A stretch of 64,000 nt of DNA from Burkholderiaceae bacterium 26 (GTDB lineage: Bacteria; Pseudomonadota; Gammaproteobacteria; Burkholderiales; Burkholderiaceae), in the NCBI GenBank assembly GCA_000955795.1, contig JYOB01000001.1, positions 435,823 to 499,822 on the forward strand. The letters are read 5' to 3'. Every line of letters begins with the position of its first letter. Position 1 is the first letter of the stretch. A program made the translations under genes and the position numbers. The notes under the pieces were generated by a model. That model worked only from the letters and a program-made list of their open reading frames with translations. It had not been told where the DNA came from and did not search any database. This document shows positions 27,035 through 34,914 of the stretch, one piece after another.

Positions 27035-28360
27035 TCAGGCGGTCTCCGTCTTGTTCAGCACCTGCGCTTCCGGCGTCGAGCGGCTCAACAGCAGCAGCGT
27101 CATCACGCTCACCAGCGTCAGCAGCGCCAGCGGCATCAGCGCCAGCGCGTAGCTGCCGGTGGCCTGCTTGACCCAGCCGTACACGTTCACCATCAGGCCG
27201 CCGCCGATGAGGTTGGCAATCGCGTTGATGGTGGCAAGCCCCGCAGCAGCCGCGCTGTTCGAGAGCATGCCGGAAGCCAGCGCCCAGAACGGTCCCTTGA
27301 ACGAATACGCGCCCACCAGCACCGCGCACAGCATCACCATGGTTGGCACCAAAGATCCGCTCAGCGATGTGCCGAACAGGCCCAGCCCGATCAGCAGCAT
27401 GGGAATGGCGGTGTGCCAGCGGCGCTCCTTCAGTCGGTCGGACCGGCGGCCCCAGAACACCATCAGCACCGATGCCACGGCATACGGCACCGAGTTCAGC
27501 AGCCCCGTCTGCATGACGGTCAAGCCAAACGATTTGAGAAGCTGCGGCTGCCACACCGACAGCGTGCTGCCGGCGGCCGACGCGCACACATCCACCAGGG
27601 CGAGGCACAGCACGTAGCGATTGCAGAACAGCTTCGCCAGCGGCATCTGCGCGACTTTCTTCGGCCCGCGCGCTTCACCGGCCAACGTATTCGTGAGCCA
27701 CTGGCGCTCGTCATTCGACAGCCACTTGGCTTCTTCGGGCCGATCGGTCAGCAGGCGCAGGCAGGCGATGCCGAGCAGTACCGTGGGAATGCCTTCTAGG
27801 ATGAACAGCCAATGCCAGCCGCGCAGGCCGCCAAACCCATCCATCTGCAGCAGCGCAGCCGAGATGGGCGAGCCGATGAAGCTTGCCGCGGGAATCGCGA
27901 CCATGAACGTCGCCACAATGCGGGCGCGGTGCGTTGCCGGAATCCAATACGACAGATACAGCAGCACGCCGGGAAAGAACCCGGCCTCCGCCGCGCCCAG
28001 CAGGAAGCGCAGCGCATAGAAGGATGCCGGGCCTTGCACCAGTGCCGTCGCGGCCGAGATCAGCCCCCACGTGATCATGATGCGCGCAATCCAGATGCGC
28101 GCGCCGTAGCGTTGCAGCGCCAGATTGCTCGGCACCTCGAAGAAGAAATACGACACGAAGAAGAGGCTGCTGCCAAACCCGAACACGCGGGCCGTCAGCC
28201 CGAGGTCATGATTCATCTGCAGCGAGGCCATGCCGACGTTGCCGCGGTCGATGAAGGCCAGCAGGTAGCAGAGCATAAGAAACGGCACGAGCCGCCAGAC
28301 CACCTTGCGCAGGGTCCGCTGCTCGATCTCGGTGACACCGGTACTGGCCGTCACTTGCAT
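27035..28360 (-). CDS. ACS-family MFS transporter (anion:cation symporter) A
   Basis: 441 residues from ATG 28360 with AGGAGACAAAC upstream. Twelve segments. Hallmarks of the ACS (phthalate/hexuronate/tartrate type) branch are YLLAFIDRGNVGMASLQMNH, FFEVPSNLALQRYGARIWIA with the ARIWIARIMITWGL run, and GAAEAGFFPGVLLYLSYWIP. These import organic anions such as phthalates, tartrate or aldarates by proton symport. The neighbouring lactonases and hydroxyacid dehydrogenase fit an organic acid cargo. Confidence 0.88.
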   Translation of the reverse strand: MQVTASTGVTEIEQRTLRKVVWRLVPFLMLCYLLAFIDRGNVGMASLQMNHDLGLTARVFGFGSSLFFVSYFFFEVPSNLALQRYGARIWIARIMITWGLISAATALVQGPASFYALRFLLGAAEAGFFPGVLLYLSYWIPATHRARIVATFMVAIPAASFIGSPISAALLQMDGFGGLRGWHWLFILEGIPTVLLGIACLRLLTDRPEEAKWLSNDERQWLTNTLAGEARGPKKVAQMPLAKLFCNRYVLCLALVDVCASAAGSTLSVWQPQLLKSFGLTVMQTGLLNSVPYAVASVLMVFWGRRSDRLKERRWHTAIPMLLIGLGLFGTSLSGSLVPTMVMLCAVLVGAYSFKGPFWALASGMLSNSAAAAGLATINAIANLIGGGLMVNVYGWVKQATGSYALALMPLALLTLVSVMTLLLLSRSTPEAQVLNKTETA

Positions 28361-28433
28361 GTTTGTCTCCTGGCGCCGTCGTATGCTGTGCGGCGCTGTT
28401 TGAATGTCTAGGAAGAAAGGTACTGCTATCGCG

Positions 28434-29804
28434 TCATCGGCGGGTGGCTTCACCGGCATCAGCGCCGGGATCGCCCAGCCAAGCGATGGACAGCGCACCG
28501 ATAAGCAGCACGGCCGACACCGCCAGCAGCGGCGCTGCAAAACCATGCGAGAACTGCTTGATGGCACCGATCATCGATGGGCCGACAAATCCTCCGAGAT
28601 TGCCGACGGAAACGATCAGCGCCAGGCCGCCCGCGGCCGCGCGGCCCGTGAGGAAGGTGGAGGGAATCGCCCAGTACGTGGCCTGGAACGCCAGGATGCC
28701 GCTCACCGTCAGGCACAGCGCCGTCAGCTTGAGTGCCGGTACATCAACGGCGGTGCTGGCCGCCAGCGCGACCGCTGCAACCACCAGCGCCCCGGCCACA
28801 TAGGGGATGCGGTTCTGCGCGCGGTTCGCCACGCGGGCCCACCACAGCATGACCACCGCCCCAATCGCGTACGGAATGGCCGTCAGCCAGCCGACCACCG
28901 CGTGCTCGACACCAAACTGCTTGATGATCTGCGGCATCCAGAGGCCCACGCCGATGGAGCCGACGATGCCGCAAAAGTTGATGAACGCCAGCACGAAGAC
29001 ACGCCAGTTGGTCATTGCATCGCGCAGGGTCGAGCCGTGTTTGCTGGCGATGTCGCGTTGCTCCATGGCGAGGCGGCGCGCGAGCACGGCCTTTTCATCG
29101 TCGCTCAGCCACGTGGCCTTTTCCGGCCGGTCTGCCAGAACAAACAGGCACGCAATACCAAGCAGCACCGCCGGCAGCCCTTCGATCAGCAACAGCCATT
29201 GCCAGCTGCGCAGCCCATGCAGGCCACCGAGTTCGAGCAGCGCGCCGGAAATGGGTGAGCCGATCATGTTCGCCACCGGAATGCCAACCAGGAAGGCAGC
29301 CGTCACCTTGGCGCGCCATTTGCCCGGAAACCACTGCGTGAAATACAGGTAGATGCCAGGCGTGAAGCCCGCTTCGGCAAGACCCAGCAGAAAGCGTGCT
29401 GCTGCAAAGCTCTTGGGCCCGACCACAAATGCGGTGGCCATCGAGAACAGGCCCCACGTGATCATGATCCGCGCGATCCAGATGCGCGCCCCAACCTTCT
29501 GCATGATGAGGTTGCTCGGGATCTCGAACAGGAAATAGCCGATGAAGAACAGCCCTGCGCCGAACCCGAACTGCTCGGCCGTCAGACCAATGTCCTTGTT
29601 CATGGTGAGCGCGGCAAAGCCCACGTTGGTGCGATCGAGATAGCTGATCACGTAGCAGGCAAAGATGAACGGCAGGATGCGGCGGAACGCCTTGGCCAGC
29701 GTGCGCTCGCTTGCCTGGTAGTCGGCATCAGGCAGCGTGGCGGCGGCGCGCACATCCGCGCCGTGCGGTGGCGTGGTGGCACTGAAGGTCTGGGATATTT
29801 GCAT
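28434..29804 (-). CDS. ACS-family MFS transporter B
   Basis: 456 residues. The ATG at 29804 follows GGAGGAGACC at ideal spacing; the in-frame ATG four codons earlier would place that site inside the gene. Same architecture as transporter A (YVISYLDRTNVGFAALTMNK; FEIPSNLIMQKVGARIWIAR; GLAEAGFTPGIYLYFTQWFP) but clearly diverged, not a recent duplicate. Two carriers in one operon may handle two related acids or an exchange pair. It lies 73 bases upstream of transporter A and 50 bases after the SMP-30 gene. Confidence 0.88.
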   Translation of the reverse strand: MQISQTFSATTPPHGADVRAAATLPDADYQASERTLAKAFRRILPFIFACYVISYLDRTNVGFAALTMNKDIGLTAEQFGFGAGLFFIGYFLFEIPSNLIMQKVGARIWIARIMITWGLFSMATAFVVGPKSFAAARFLLGLAEAGFTPGIYLYFTQWFPGKWRAKVTAAFLVGIPVANMIGSPISGALLELGGLHGLRSWQWLLLIEGLPAVLLGIACLFVLADRPEKATWLSDDEKAVLARRLAMEQRDIASKHGSTLRDAMTNWRVFVLAFINFCGIVGSIGVGLWMPQIIKQFGVEHAVVGWLTAIPYAIGAVVMLWWARVANRAQNRIPYVAGALVVAAVALAASTAVDVPALKLTALCLTVSGILAFQATYWAIPSTFLTGRAAAGGLALIVSVGNLGGFVGPSMIGAIKQFSHGFAAPLLAVSAVLLIGALSIAWLGDPGADAGEATRR

Positions 29805-29854
29805 GGTCTCCTCCATCGCGCTTCTATGAGCGCTAGGGGTTGCGTATCGATGAG

Positions 29855-30808
29855 CTAAGTCGTGGGCTTTGTCTGTTTTGCCCGATGCGGCAGCGGGCCG
29901 GCGATGTCCATCTCGGTCTTGAGCACCGTGCCGGACACCGATTCAGTCATGAAGAGCGTCTTCATTTCAGGGCCACCGAAGCACAGGTTTGTGAGCGATG
30001 CGCCTTCGGGGCTGGTCACGATCACCTCGGGCTCTGCACGGTGGTTCAGCACCCAGGCGCGGCCGAGCCCGGGGTTGGCCACGAACAGCCGCCCCGCCGT
30101 GTCGATCGTCAAACCATCGGGCCCGCTCGGGCCGTGCGATGTGAAGAACTGTCCGACCTTGCTGACGGAGCCATCCGCCTGCAACGGCACACGCCATACG
30201 CAGTTGCCACGTGTCATGGCGACGTACAGCACCTTCTCGTCGGGCGACAGCACAAGCCCGTTCGGGCTGGGGCAATTGCCGAGCAGCATGTCGAGCTTGC
30301 CCTCCACCGACAGGCGATAGACGCGCCCGGTCGGGTCATGCAGCCCGGTCTGCCCCTGGTCGGTGAAGTACAGGTTGCCGCGCCGATCGAACGTCAGATC
30401 GTTCACGCCCTTGAAGCGCTCCGAGTTGCGGCGCTCCAGATAGGGCGTGACTTCGCCGCGCTTGATGTCGAGCAGCATCAGCCCGTTGCGGTAGTCGGTG
30501 ATGAGCAGGTGCGCATCGTCGACGAACTTCATGCCGTTGGGCTCGCCGTCGTATTCGGTCACCAGTTCCCAATCGCCCGCCGGCGAGATGCGGAAGACGC
30601 GGCCGTGCGGGATATCCGTCACGTACAGATGACCGTGGCCATCCGGGCTCCACACCGGCCCTTCAAGGAACGAATCGGTGGCTTGCCCGCCGCGATTGGC
30701 GCGCGCCCATTCCGTCTGGACGTCGGGCTTGCGGAACCTGGCTGGCATGCGTGTGAAGACTTCAGCTTCACGCACAGCCGGTGGCGAGAGCAGGAACATG
30801 GACATCAC
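29855..30808 (-). CDS. SMP-30/gluconolactonase-family lactonase
   Basis: 317 residues. A six-bladed beta-propeller of the SGL family. The metal-site glutamate lies in FLEGPVWSPDG (about 47-57). Further blocks are GEPNGMKFVDDAHLLITDYR, KGVNDLTFDRRGNLYFTDQG and the GPDGLTIDTAGRLFVANPG loop. Members hydrolyse sugar-acid and other lactones. The start is GTG 30808 overlapping the dehydrogenase stop, or the adjacent ATG 30805; both are translationally coupled. No signal peptide is clear. The presence of two different lactonase-fold proteins in one operon suggests a lactone intermediate. Confidence 0.85.
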   Translation of the reverse strand: MMSMFLLSPPAVREAEVFTRMPARFRKPDVQTEWARANRGGQATDSFLEGPVWSPDGHGHLYVTDIPHGRVFRISPAGDWELVTEYDGEPNGMKFVDDAHLLITDYRNGLMLLDIKRGEVTPYLERRNSERFKGVNDLTFDRRGNLYFTDQGQTGLHDPTGRVYRLSVEGKLDMLLGNCPSPNGLVLSPDEKVLYVAMTRGNCVWRVPLQADGSVSKVGQFFTSHGPSGPDGLTIDTAGRLFVANPGLGRAWVLNHRAEPEVIVTSPEGASLTNLCFGGPEMKTLFMTESVSGTVLKTEMDIAGPLPHRAKQTKPTT

Positions 30809-31752
30809 GCCGCCGTGCGCGTGCGTTCTTCGATCACCGCGAGCACGTTGGCCGCCGCGCCTTTGCCCATGTTCACGTAGGCCGCGTCGCTCACGCCGCC
30901 GATGTGCGGTGACAGGATAATGTTCGCAACACCCTGGAACGGGTGCGGCGTGGTCATCGGCTCCACGTCGAAGCTGTCAAGCCCAGCCGCACGGAGCCGG
31001 CCGCTGGCCAGCGCTTCAACCAGCGCCTGTTCGTCGATGAGGCCGCCGCGGGCCGTGTTGACCAGAATCGCGCCCGGCTTGAAGCAGGTGAACGCGTCGC
31101 GGTTCAGCATCTTGCGGTTCTCTGCGGTCAACGGGCAGTGCAACGACACCACATCCGACTGCGCGTACAACTCGCCAAGCGTCACCAGCTTGACGCCTGC
31201 CGGCGCCTCTTTGGTGTACGGGTCGAATGCGAGAACGCGCATACCGAACGCCAGGCCGATGGCAGCCGCCCGGCGCCCGATTGCACCCAGGCCAACCAGG
31301 CCGAGCGTGCGGCCATCCAGTTCGATCGACTTGTGCGTTGCCTTGTCCCAGTGTCCGGCGCGCATGCGCGCGTCGAGCAGCGGGACGGACTTTGCACACG
31401 CCAGGATCAGCGCCCACGCATGCTCGGCCACGGCTGCGGCGTTGGCACCCGCTGCGGCACGCACCGCAATGCCACGCGCTGCAGCGGCGTCCTGATCGAT
31501 GACGTCGATACCGCTGCCGTGCTTGGAAATCACCTGCAGATTGCCGGCAGCGTCCATGATGCGGGCGTTGATCTTGCCGTAGCGCACGATGATCGCCACC
31601 GGCTTGTGCCGGGCGCAGAGCGCGACGATGTCGCCTTCGGTGGGCTGCTTGCCAGCAAACACGACTTCGAAATCGCCCAGCATGTCCAACGCCTGGGGTG
31701 CCAGATCAGCCGCCGTGACAAGCAGGACAGGCTTGGTCGCAGTCGTGCTCAT
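30805..31752 (-). CDS. D-2-hydroxyacid dehydrogenase (SerA-like)
   Basis: 315 residues. NAD-binding motif GLVGLGAIGRRAA (about 148-160), substrate-binding SKHGSGIDVID, and the catalytic trio of the family: Arg in NTARGGLIDE, Glu in DSFDVEPM and His in SPHIGGVS. There is no ACT domain, so it is not a full-length serine-pathway SerA. It oxidises a D-hydroxy acid to the 2-oxo acid, or the reverse. Start and stop overlap both neighbours (TAATG and GTGA). Together with the RraA-type aldolase this fits conversion of a hydroxy diacid to a 2-oxo acid that is then cleaved. Confidence 0.87.
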   Translation of the reverse strand: MSTTATKPVLLVTAADLAPQALDMLGDFEVVFAGKQPTEGDIVALCARHKPVAIIVRYGKINARIMDAAGNLQVISKHGSGIDVIDQDAAAARGIAVRAAAGANAAAVAEHAWALILACAKSVPLLDARMRAGHWDKATHKSIELDGRTLGLVGLGAIGRRAAAIGLAFGMRVLAFDPYTKEAPAGVKLVTLGELYAQSDVVSLHCPLTAENRKMLNRDAFTCFKPGAILVNTARGGLIDEQALVEALASGRLRAAGLDSFDVEPMTTPHPFQGVANIILSPHIGGVSDAAYVNMGKGAAANVLAVIEERTRTAA

Positions 31753-32450
31753 TACAGTGCCTCGCCTTCTGCCAGCATGCCTGCGGCGCGCAGTTCTTTC
31801 TCAAGCCAGCCGGGGCGCGTGTCGCCCTTCTGGATGGCGGCAATGCGGGCCGCTTCGGCGTCCACCTTTTTCTGTGCGAGCACGAGAATGCGCTCAACGT
31901 CAGCACGCGGGATCACGACCACGCCATCCGCATCGCCCACCACCAGGTCACCCGGATGCACCGTCGCGCCTGCGACCGACACAGGCAGATTTACGCGACC
32001 TGCCACGCTTTTGGTCGGCCCGCACGGGTTCAAGCCGGCGGAGAAAATCGGAAACGCGCCGTGCGCCAGTTCGTGCGAGTCGCGGACTGCGCCATCGATG
32101 ACGAACCCTGCAATACCCGTGGCGTGCGCCTGCGTTGTCATGATTTCGCCGATCAGGGCACAGCTCTGGTCACCCTTGCCGTCCACCACGATCACATCAC
32201 CGGGCTTGGCGACCGCGAGTGCGGCGTGGATGGCAAGGTTGTCGCCGGGGCGGACTTCGACCGTCACGGCGGGGCCGACCACTTTCATCGTCGGAGCGAG
32301 CGGTTTGACGCGTCCATTCAGGGTGCCGCGGCGGCCGGCAACGTCGGCCAGGATGGCTGCCTGAAAGCGGGCAGCCGCCTCGACCAGCGCGGGCGAAACG
32401 CGCTCGATATCGCGAACGATGGCGGGAGTGGTGTGCGAAGGGGTACTCAT
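31752..32450 (-). CDS. RraA/LigK-type 4-hydroxy-4-methyl-2-oxoglutarate aldolase family protein
   Basis: 232 residues. Core motifs GPAVTVEVRPGDNLAIHAAL, DVIVVDGKGDQSCALIGEI and the metal and substrate signature GFVIDGAVRDSHEL are those of the HMG/CHA aldolase group, which includes RraA-like proteins. HMG/CHA aldolases split 4-carboxy-4-hydroxy-2-oxoadipate or HMG into pyruvate and oxaloacetate or a second pyruvate using a divalent metal. The length and the long helical tail fit the aldolase branch better than the 160-residue RNase E inhibitor RraA. It is the first gene of the operon, divergent from the IclR gene. Confidence 0.85.
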   Translation of the reverse strand: MSTPSHTTPAIVRDIERVSPALVEAAARFQAAILADVAGRRGTLNGRVKPLAPTMKVVGPAVTVEVRPGDNLAIHAALAVAKPGDVIVVDGKGDQSCALIGEIMTTQAHATGIAGFVIDGAVRDSHELAHGAFPIFSAGLNPCGPTKSVAGRVNLPVSVAGATVHPGDLVVGDADGVVVIPRADVERILVLAQKKVDAEAARIAAIQKGDTRPGWLEKELRAAGMLAEGEAL

Positions 32451-32484
32451 GAAAAGCTGGCCTCAGTCTGTGATGTTTTACTCT

Positions 32485-32501
32485 GTACAACTGTGGTGTA
32501 C
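32485..32501. promoter_or_regulatory. Possible second IclR half-site pair in the operon leader
   Basis: GTACAA at 32485-32490 and TGTAC at 32497-32501 repeat the half-site sequence of the palindrome at 32575-32589. They lie just downstream of the suggested transcription start of the minus-strand operon, where bound protein could block elongation. Weaker than the main palindrome. Confidence 0.3.
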
Positions 32502-32512
32502 TCAGTGAAATC

Positions 32513-32541
32513 ACTATAGCTAGGGCGAGCGGAGCGATCCA
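32513..32541 (-). promoter_or_regulatory. Candidate promoter of the aldolase/dehydrogenase/lactonase operon
   Basis: Read on the minus strand: TGGATC (32541-32536), a 17-base spacer and TATAGT (32518-32513), a five-of-six match to the -10 consensus. The -35 is weak, as expected for a regulated promoter. Transcription would start near 32506, about 55 bases before the aldolase start. Confidence 0.35.
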
Positions 32542-32574
32542 GTAGCGTTTACCCTTCCGCCAGATACAACATCG

Positions 32575-32589
32575 TTGTACATAGTACAA
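32575..32589. promoter_or_regulatory. Palindromic operator next to the IclR gene
   Basis: TTGTAC and GTACAA form perfect six-base arms around ATA. The right arm overlaps TACAAT (32585-32590), a five-of-six -10 match for the IclR gene, whose start lies 31 bases further. A repressor bound here would shut off its own gene. Confidence 0.55.
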
Positions 32590-32620
32590 TCCTGCCGCAC
32601 ATGCGTTCGGGGAGTTGGAA

Positions 32621-33331
32621 ATGGGGAATGACGGCGTTGCCGCAGTAGAAAAGGCGCTGGCCTTGCTGGATTGCTTCAAGCCGGGGGCGGAAGCGCTGTC
32701 ACTCGCGGCCCTGGCGCAGGCGTCTGGCATGCACAAGACCACGGTGTATCGGCTGATGAACTCGCTGGAGCGCATGAGCTATGTCATCCGTTCCGAATCC
32801 GGCGCGTACTCGCTCGGGCCACGCCTGCTGTATCTCGGCAAGCTCTATGAGCAGTCGTTCCACTTGTCTTCCGTGGTGGAACCGGTGCTGCACGCGCTGG
32901 CGGCAGCCACGCGAGAGAGCGCATCGTACTACGTCATCGATCACGGCCGGCGGCTATGCCTGTTCCGCGCTGAACCATCGGAAGGCCTGCGCGAGACACG
33001 CCTGCCCGGCACGTCTCTTCCGCTGGACGACACGGCCATCAGCCATGTGCTGCGCTACTGGGGCCTGGGTGAAACGCTGTATGACGAGACACCGGAGTTG
33101 CCGCTGTTCACCTCCGGCGCGCGCGATCAACACACGGCGGCATTTGCCACGCCCATCTTCGGTTCCGGCGACAAGTTCATGGCAGCGCTCACGCTATCAG
33201 GCGCGGCCTCTCGGCTCGAAGCGGCGCGCACCACTGGCGATTTCGTCATGAAGCAGTTACAGGCGGCTTCCGACCTGTCGCGCAAGCTCGGCGCAAGTGC
33301 GGCGCTGTGCGAACGCGTCTACGGTGTTTGA
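32621..33331 (+). CDS. IclR-family transcriptional regulator
   Basis: 236 residues from ATG 32621, preceded by GGGGAGTTGGAA. The N-terminal winged helix is VAAVEKALALLDCFKPGAEA followed by LAQASGMHKTTVYRLMNSLE. The C-terminal ligand domain starts around YSLGPRLLYLGKLYEQSFHL and contains ASYYVIDHGRRLCLFRAEPS and the pocket segment TRLPGTSLPLDDTAISHVL. The family represses or activates catabolic operons in response to organic acids. It is divergent from the six-gene operon, with a palindrome between them, so it is the probable regulator. Confidence 0.88.
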   Translation: MGNDGVAAVEKALALLDCFKPGAEALSLAALAQASGMHKTTVYRLMNSLERMSYVIRSESGAYSLGPRLLYLGKLYEQSFHLSSVVEPVLHALAAATRESASYYVIDHGRRLCLFRAEPSEGLRETRLPGTSLPLDDTAISHVLRYWGLGETLYDETPELPLFTSGARDQHTAAFATPIFGSGDKFMAALTLSGAASRLEAARTTGDFVMKQLQAASDLSRKLGASAALCERVYGV

Positions 33332-33367
33332 TGTGAAGGCGCTCCCTGAATCCGAGCTCGCCCCTCG

Positions 33368-34645
33368 CTAAGGGTGCTGGGACTCGGCCGGAGCCTGCCC
33401 TGCCGTCGCTGCGTCGGCGGGGCGCTTCGCATGGCCGATGCGCTGCGCATGATAGATGCCGGTGTGGCCTGAGAAGAGATAGCTCACCACGCACGCAATG
33501 CCGGCAAACGTGCCGACTTCGGGGCCAAAGAGTTCCATCGCCATGAGGGTCGAGGCGATGGGCGTATTGGCGGCGCCCGCAAACACCGCCACGAACCCAA
33601 GACCCGCAAGCAACGGGAACGGCAACGGCAGCACGTAACCGAGCGCATTGCCCAACGTGGCACCGATGTAGAACAGCGGCGTGACTTCGCCCCCTTTGAA
33701 ACCCGAGGCCAGCGTCACGATGGTGAAAGCCGCCTTGCCGGCAAAGTCGTAGGCCGGCAGCGGGTTGTGGAAAGCCTCCACGATGACGGGAATGCCGAGG
33801 CCCAGGTACTTGTCGGTACCCAGCGCCATGGCCGCAGCCACGACCACGCTGCCGCCCAGCACGGGGCGCAGCGGGCCAAACGCAATGTGGTGCTTCAGCA
33901 GTCGGCTGAGCCGGTGTGTGAGCGCCGCGAACGTCATCCCCGTTAGACCGAAGACGATGCCGGCCACCACCACCAAGCCGATCGCGACCGGCGTGAGATG
34001 CGGCACAAAAGGAATCGCGTACGGCGTGTGGTGCACACCCAGCAGCGGCGGAACCAGGTCGCCCACAATGGCCGCGATGAAGCACGGCAGGATGGCGTCA
34101 TAACGCAGACGCCCGATTGCGAGCACCTCCAACCCGAACACAGCACCGGCCAGCGGCGTGCCGAAGACCGACGCGAAACCGGCGCTGATGCCCGCCATCA
34201 GCAAGATGCGCCTGTCCGCGGGGGCCAGCGAAAACAGCCGCGTCAGATAATCCGCAAAGCTGCCGCCCATCTGCACAGCCGTGCCCTCACGCCCGGCCGA
34301 ACCACCAAAGATGTGGGTGACAACGGTGCCCAGCAGGATGAGCGGCGCCATGCGCTTGGGTACGACACGCTTCGGGTCGTGGATCTCGTCGATCAGCAGG
34401 TTGTTGCCGCCTTCCACCGAGCGCCCCGTGTAGTGGTAGAGCAAGCCGACGGCCAGCCCCGCCACGGGCAGAAACCACAGCAGCCAGGGGTGGGCGGTGC
34501 GCGTGTTGGTCGCCCAATCCAGCGCCAGCAGCAACACCGCCGAGCCCAGTCCAGCAAGCATGCCGACGAGCGAGCCCAGCGAGAGCCAGCGCAGCAGATA
34601 CCCGAACATGAGCAGCGGCTCGGAGCGTGTAAGCATTTTCTTCAT
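33368..34645 (-). CDS. Fluoride-type CLC antiporter (CLC-F/EriC-F)
   Basis: 425 residues from ATG 34645; an in-frame TTG 24 bases earlier is possible. The protein has the CLC fold. In the first anion-site loop it has GGNN (79-82) in GGNNLLIDEI instead of the chloride-type GSGIP. The gating glutamate E120 sits in GREGT instead of GREGP. Both changes are those I know for the fluoride-exporting CLC-F clade. The protein exchanges cytosolic fluoride for protons. Support is strong because a fluoride riboswitch with its own promoter lies directly upstream. The C-terminus lacks CBS domains. It is convergent with the IclR gene, with 36 bases between. Confidence 0.92.
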   Translation of the reverse strand: MKKMLTRSEPLLMFGYLLRWLSLGSLVGMLAGLGSAVLLLALDWATNTRTAHPWLLWFLPVAGLAVGLLYHYTGRSVEGGNNLLIDEIHDPKRVVPKRMAPLILLGTVVTHIFGGSAGREGTAVQMGGSFADYLTRLFSLAPADRRILLMAGISAGFASVFGTPLAGAVFGLEVLAIGRLRYDAILPCFIAAIVGDLVPPLLGVHHTPYAIPFVPHLTPVAIGLVVVAGIVFGLTGMTFAALTHRLSRLLKHHIAFGPLRPVLGGSVVVAAAMALGTDKYLGLGIPVIVEAFHNPLPAYDFAGKAAFTIVTLASGFKGGEVTPLFYIGATLGNALGYVLPLPFPLLAGLGFVAVFAGAANTPIASTLMAMELFGPEVGTFAGIACVVSYLFSGHTGIYHAQRIGHAKRPADAATAGQAPAESQHP

Positions 34646-34700
34646 GATGACCAGATTCGAAGAACTCAAACCTGAGCGACAGAACGTCGTTTGGGCGTGT

Positions 34701-34734
34701 GCCTACAACTTCCTTCGTTCAGGAACTTGTAGGC
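34701..34734 (-). promoter_or_regulatory. Expression-platform hairpin of the fluoride riboswitch
   Basis: GCCTACAA and TTGTAGGC are the ends of a 14-base stem with one mismatch and a six-base loop. One arm reuses the last bases of the aptamer (GCCTAC), so this hairpin and the ligand-bound aptamer should compete. There is no U-run after it, so control may be at translation or by another terminator mode. Confidence 0.55.
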
Positions 34735-34791
34735 ATCATCAGCCGGTTTCGTGATCCGAAGACCGGCGGTTAAGGGAGGAATGCCATCTCC
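34729..34791 (-). promoter_or_regulatory. Fluoride riboswitch aptamer (crcB motif)
   Basis: On the minus strand the element begins GGAGATGGCATTCCTCC, continues with TTAACCGCCGGT, and ends GGCTGATGATGCCTAC. These are the conserved blocks of the crcB/fluoride aptamer: the GAUGG-type first stem, the AACCGCC pseudoknot partner and the CUGAUGA-type 3' block ending in CCUAC. It lies between a promoter (34804-34832) and a CLC-F gene, which matches the known biology of this class: fluoride binding switches on the exporter. Identification is by eye from remembered consensus. Confidence 0.9.
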
Positions 34792-34803
34792 ACAAGGTTG
34801 CGC

Positions 34804-34832
34804 ATTGTGCCTGAAGGCGGCTCCAGTCACAA
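34804..34832 (-). promoter_or_regulatory. Sigma-70 type promoter of the fluoride riboswitch transcript
   Basis: Minus strand TTGTGA (34832-34827), a 17-base spacer and CACAAT (34809-34804), each four of six to consensus. Transcription would start near 34797, a few bases before the aptamer. Confidence 0.6.
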
Positions 34833-34857
34833 CCCGGCACAATCGCGCGCCGCCCAG

Positions 34858-34898
34858 AAAAAGGCCCGCCCAGGCATGACGCCGGGCTGGCCTTTTTT
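34858..34898. terminator. Bidirectional intrinsic terminator after the cytochrome c gene
   Basis: AAAAAGGCC pairs with GGCCTTTTT, followed inward by one mismatch and GCCC/GGGC, with a 12-base loop. Both strands end in a T-run. It lies 17 bases after the minus-strand stop at 34915, so it ends the Mo-hydroxylase operon and insulates the riboswitch promoter just beyond it. Confidence 0.85.
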
Positions 34899-34914
34899 GC
34901 TTCATGCGTACCGC

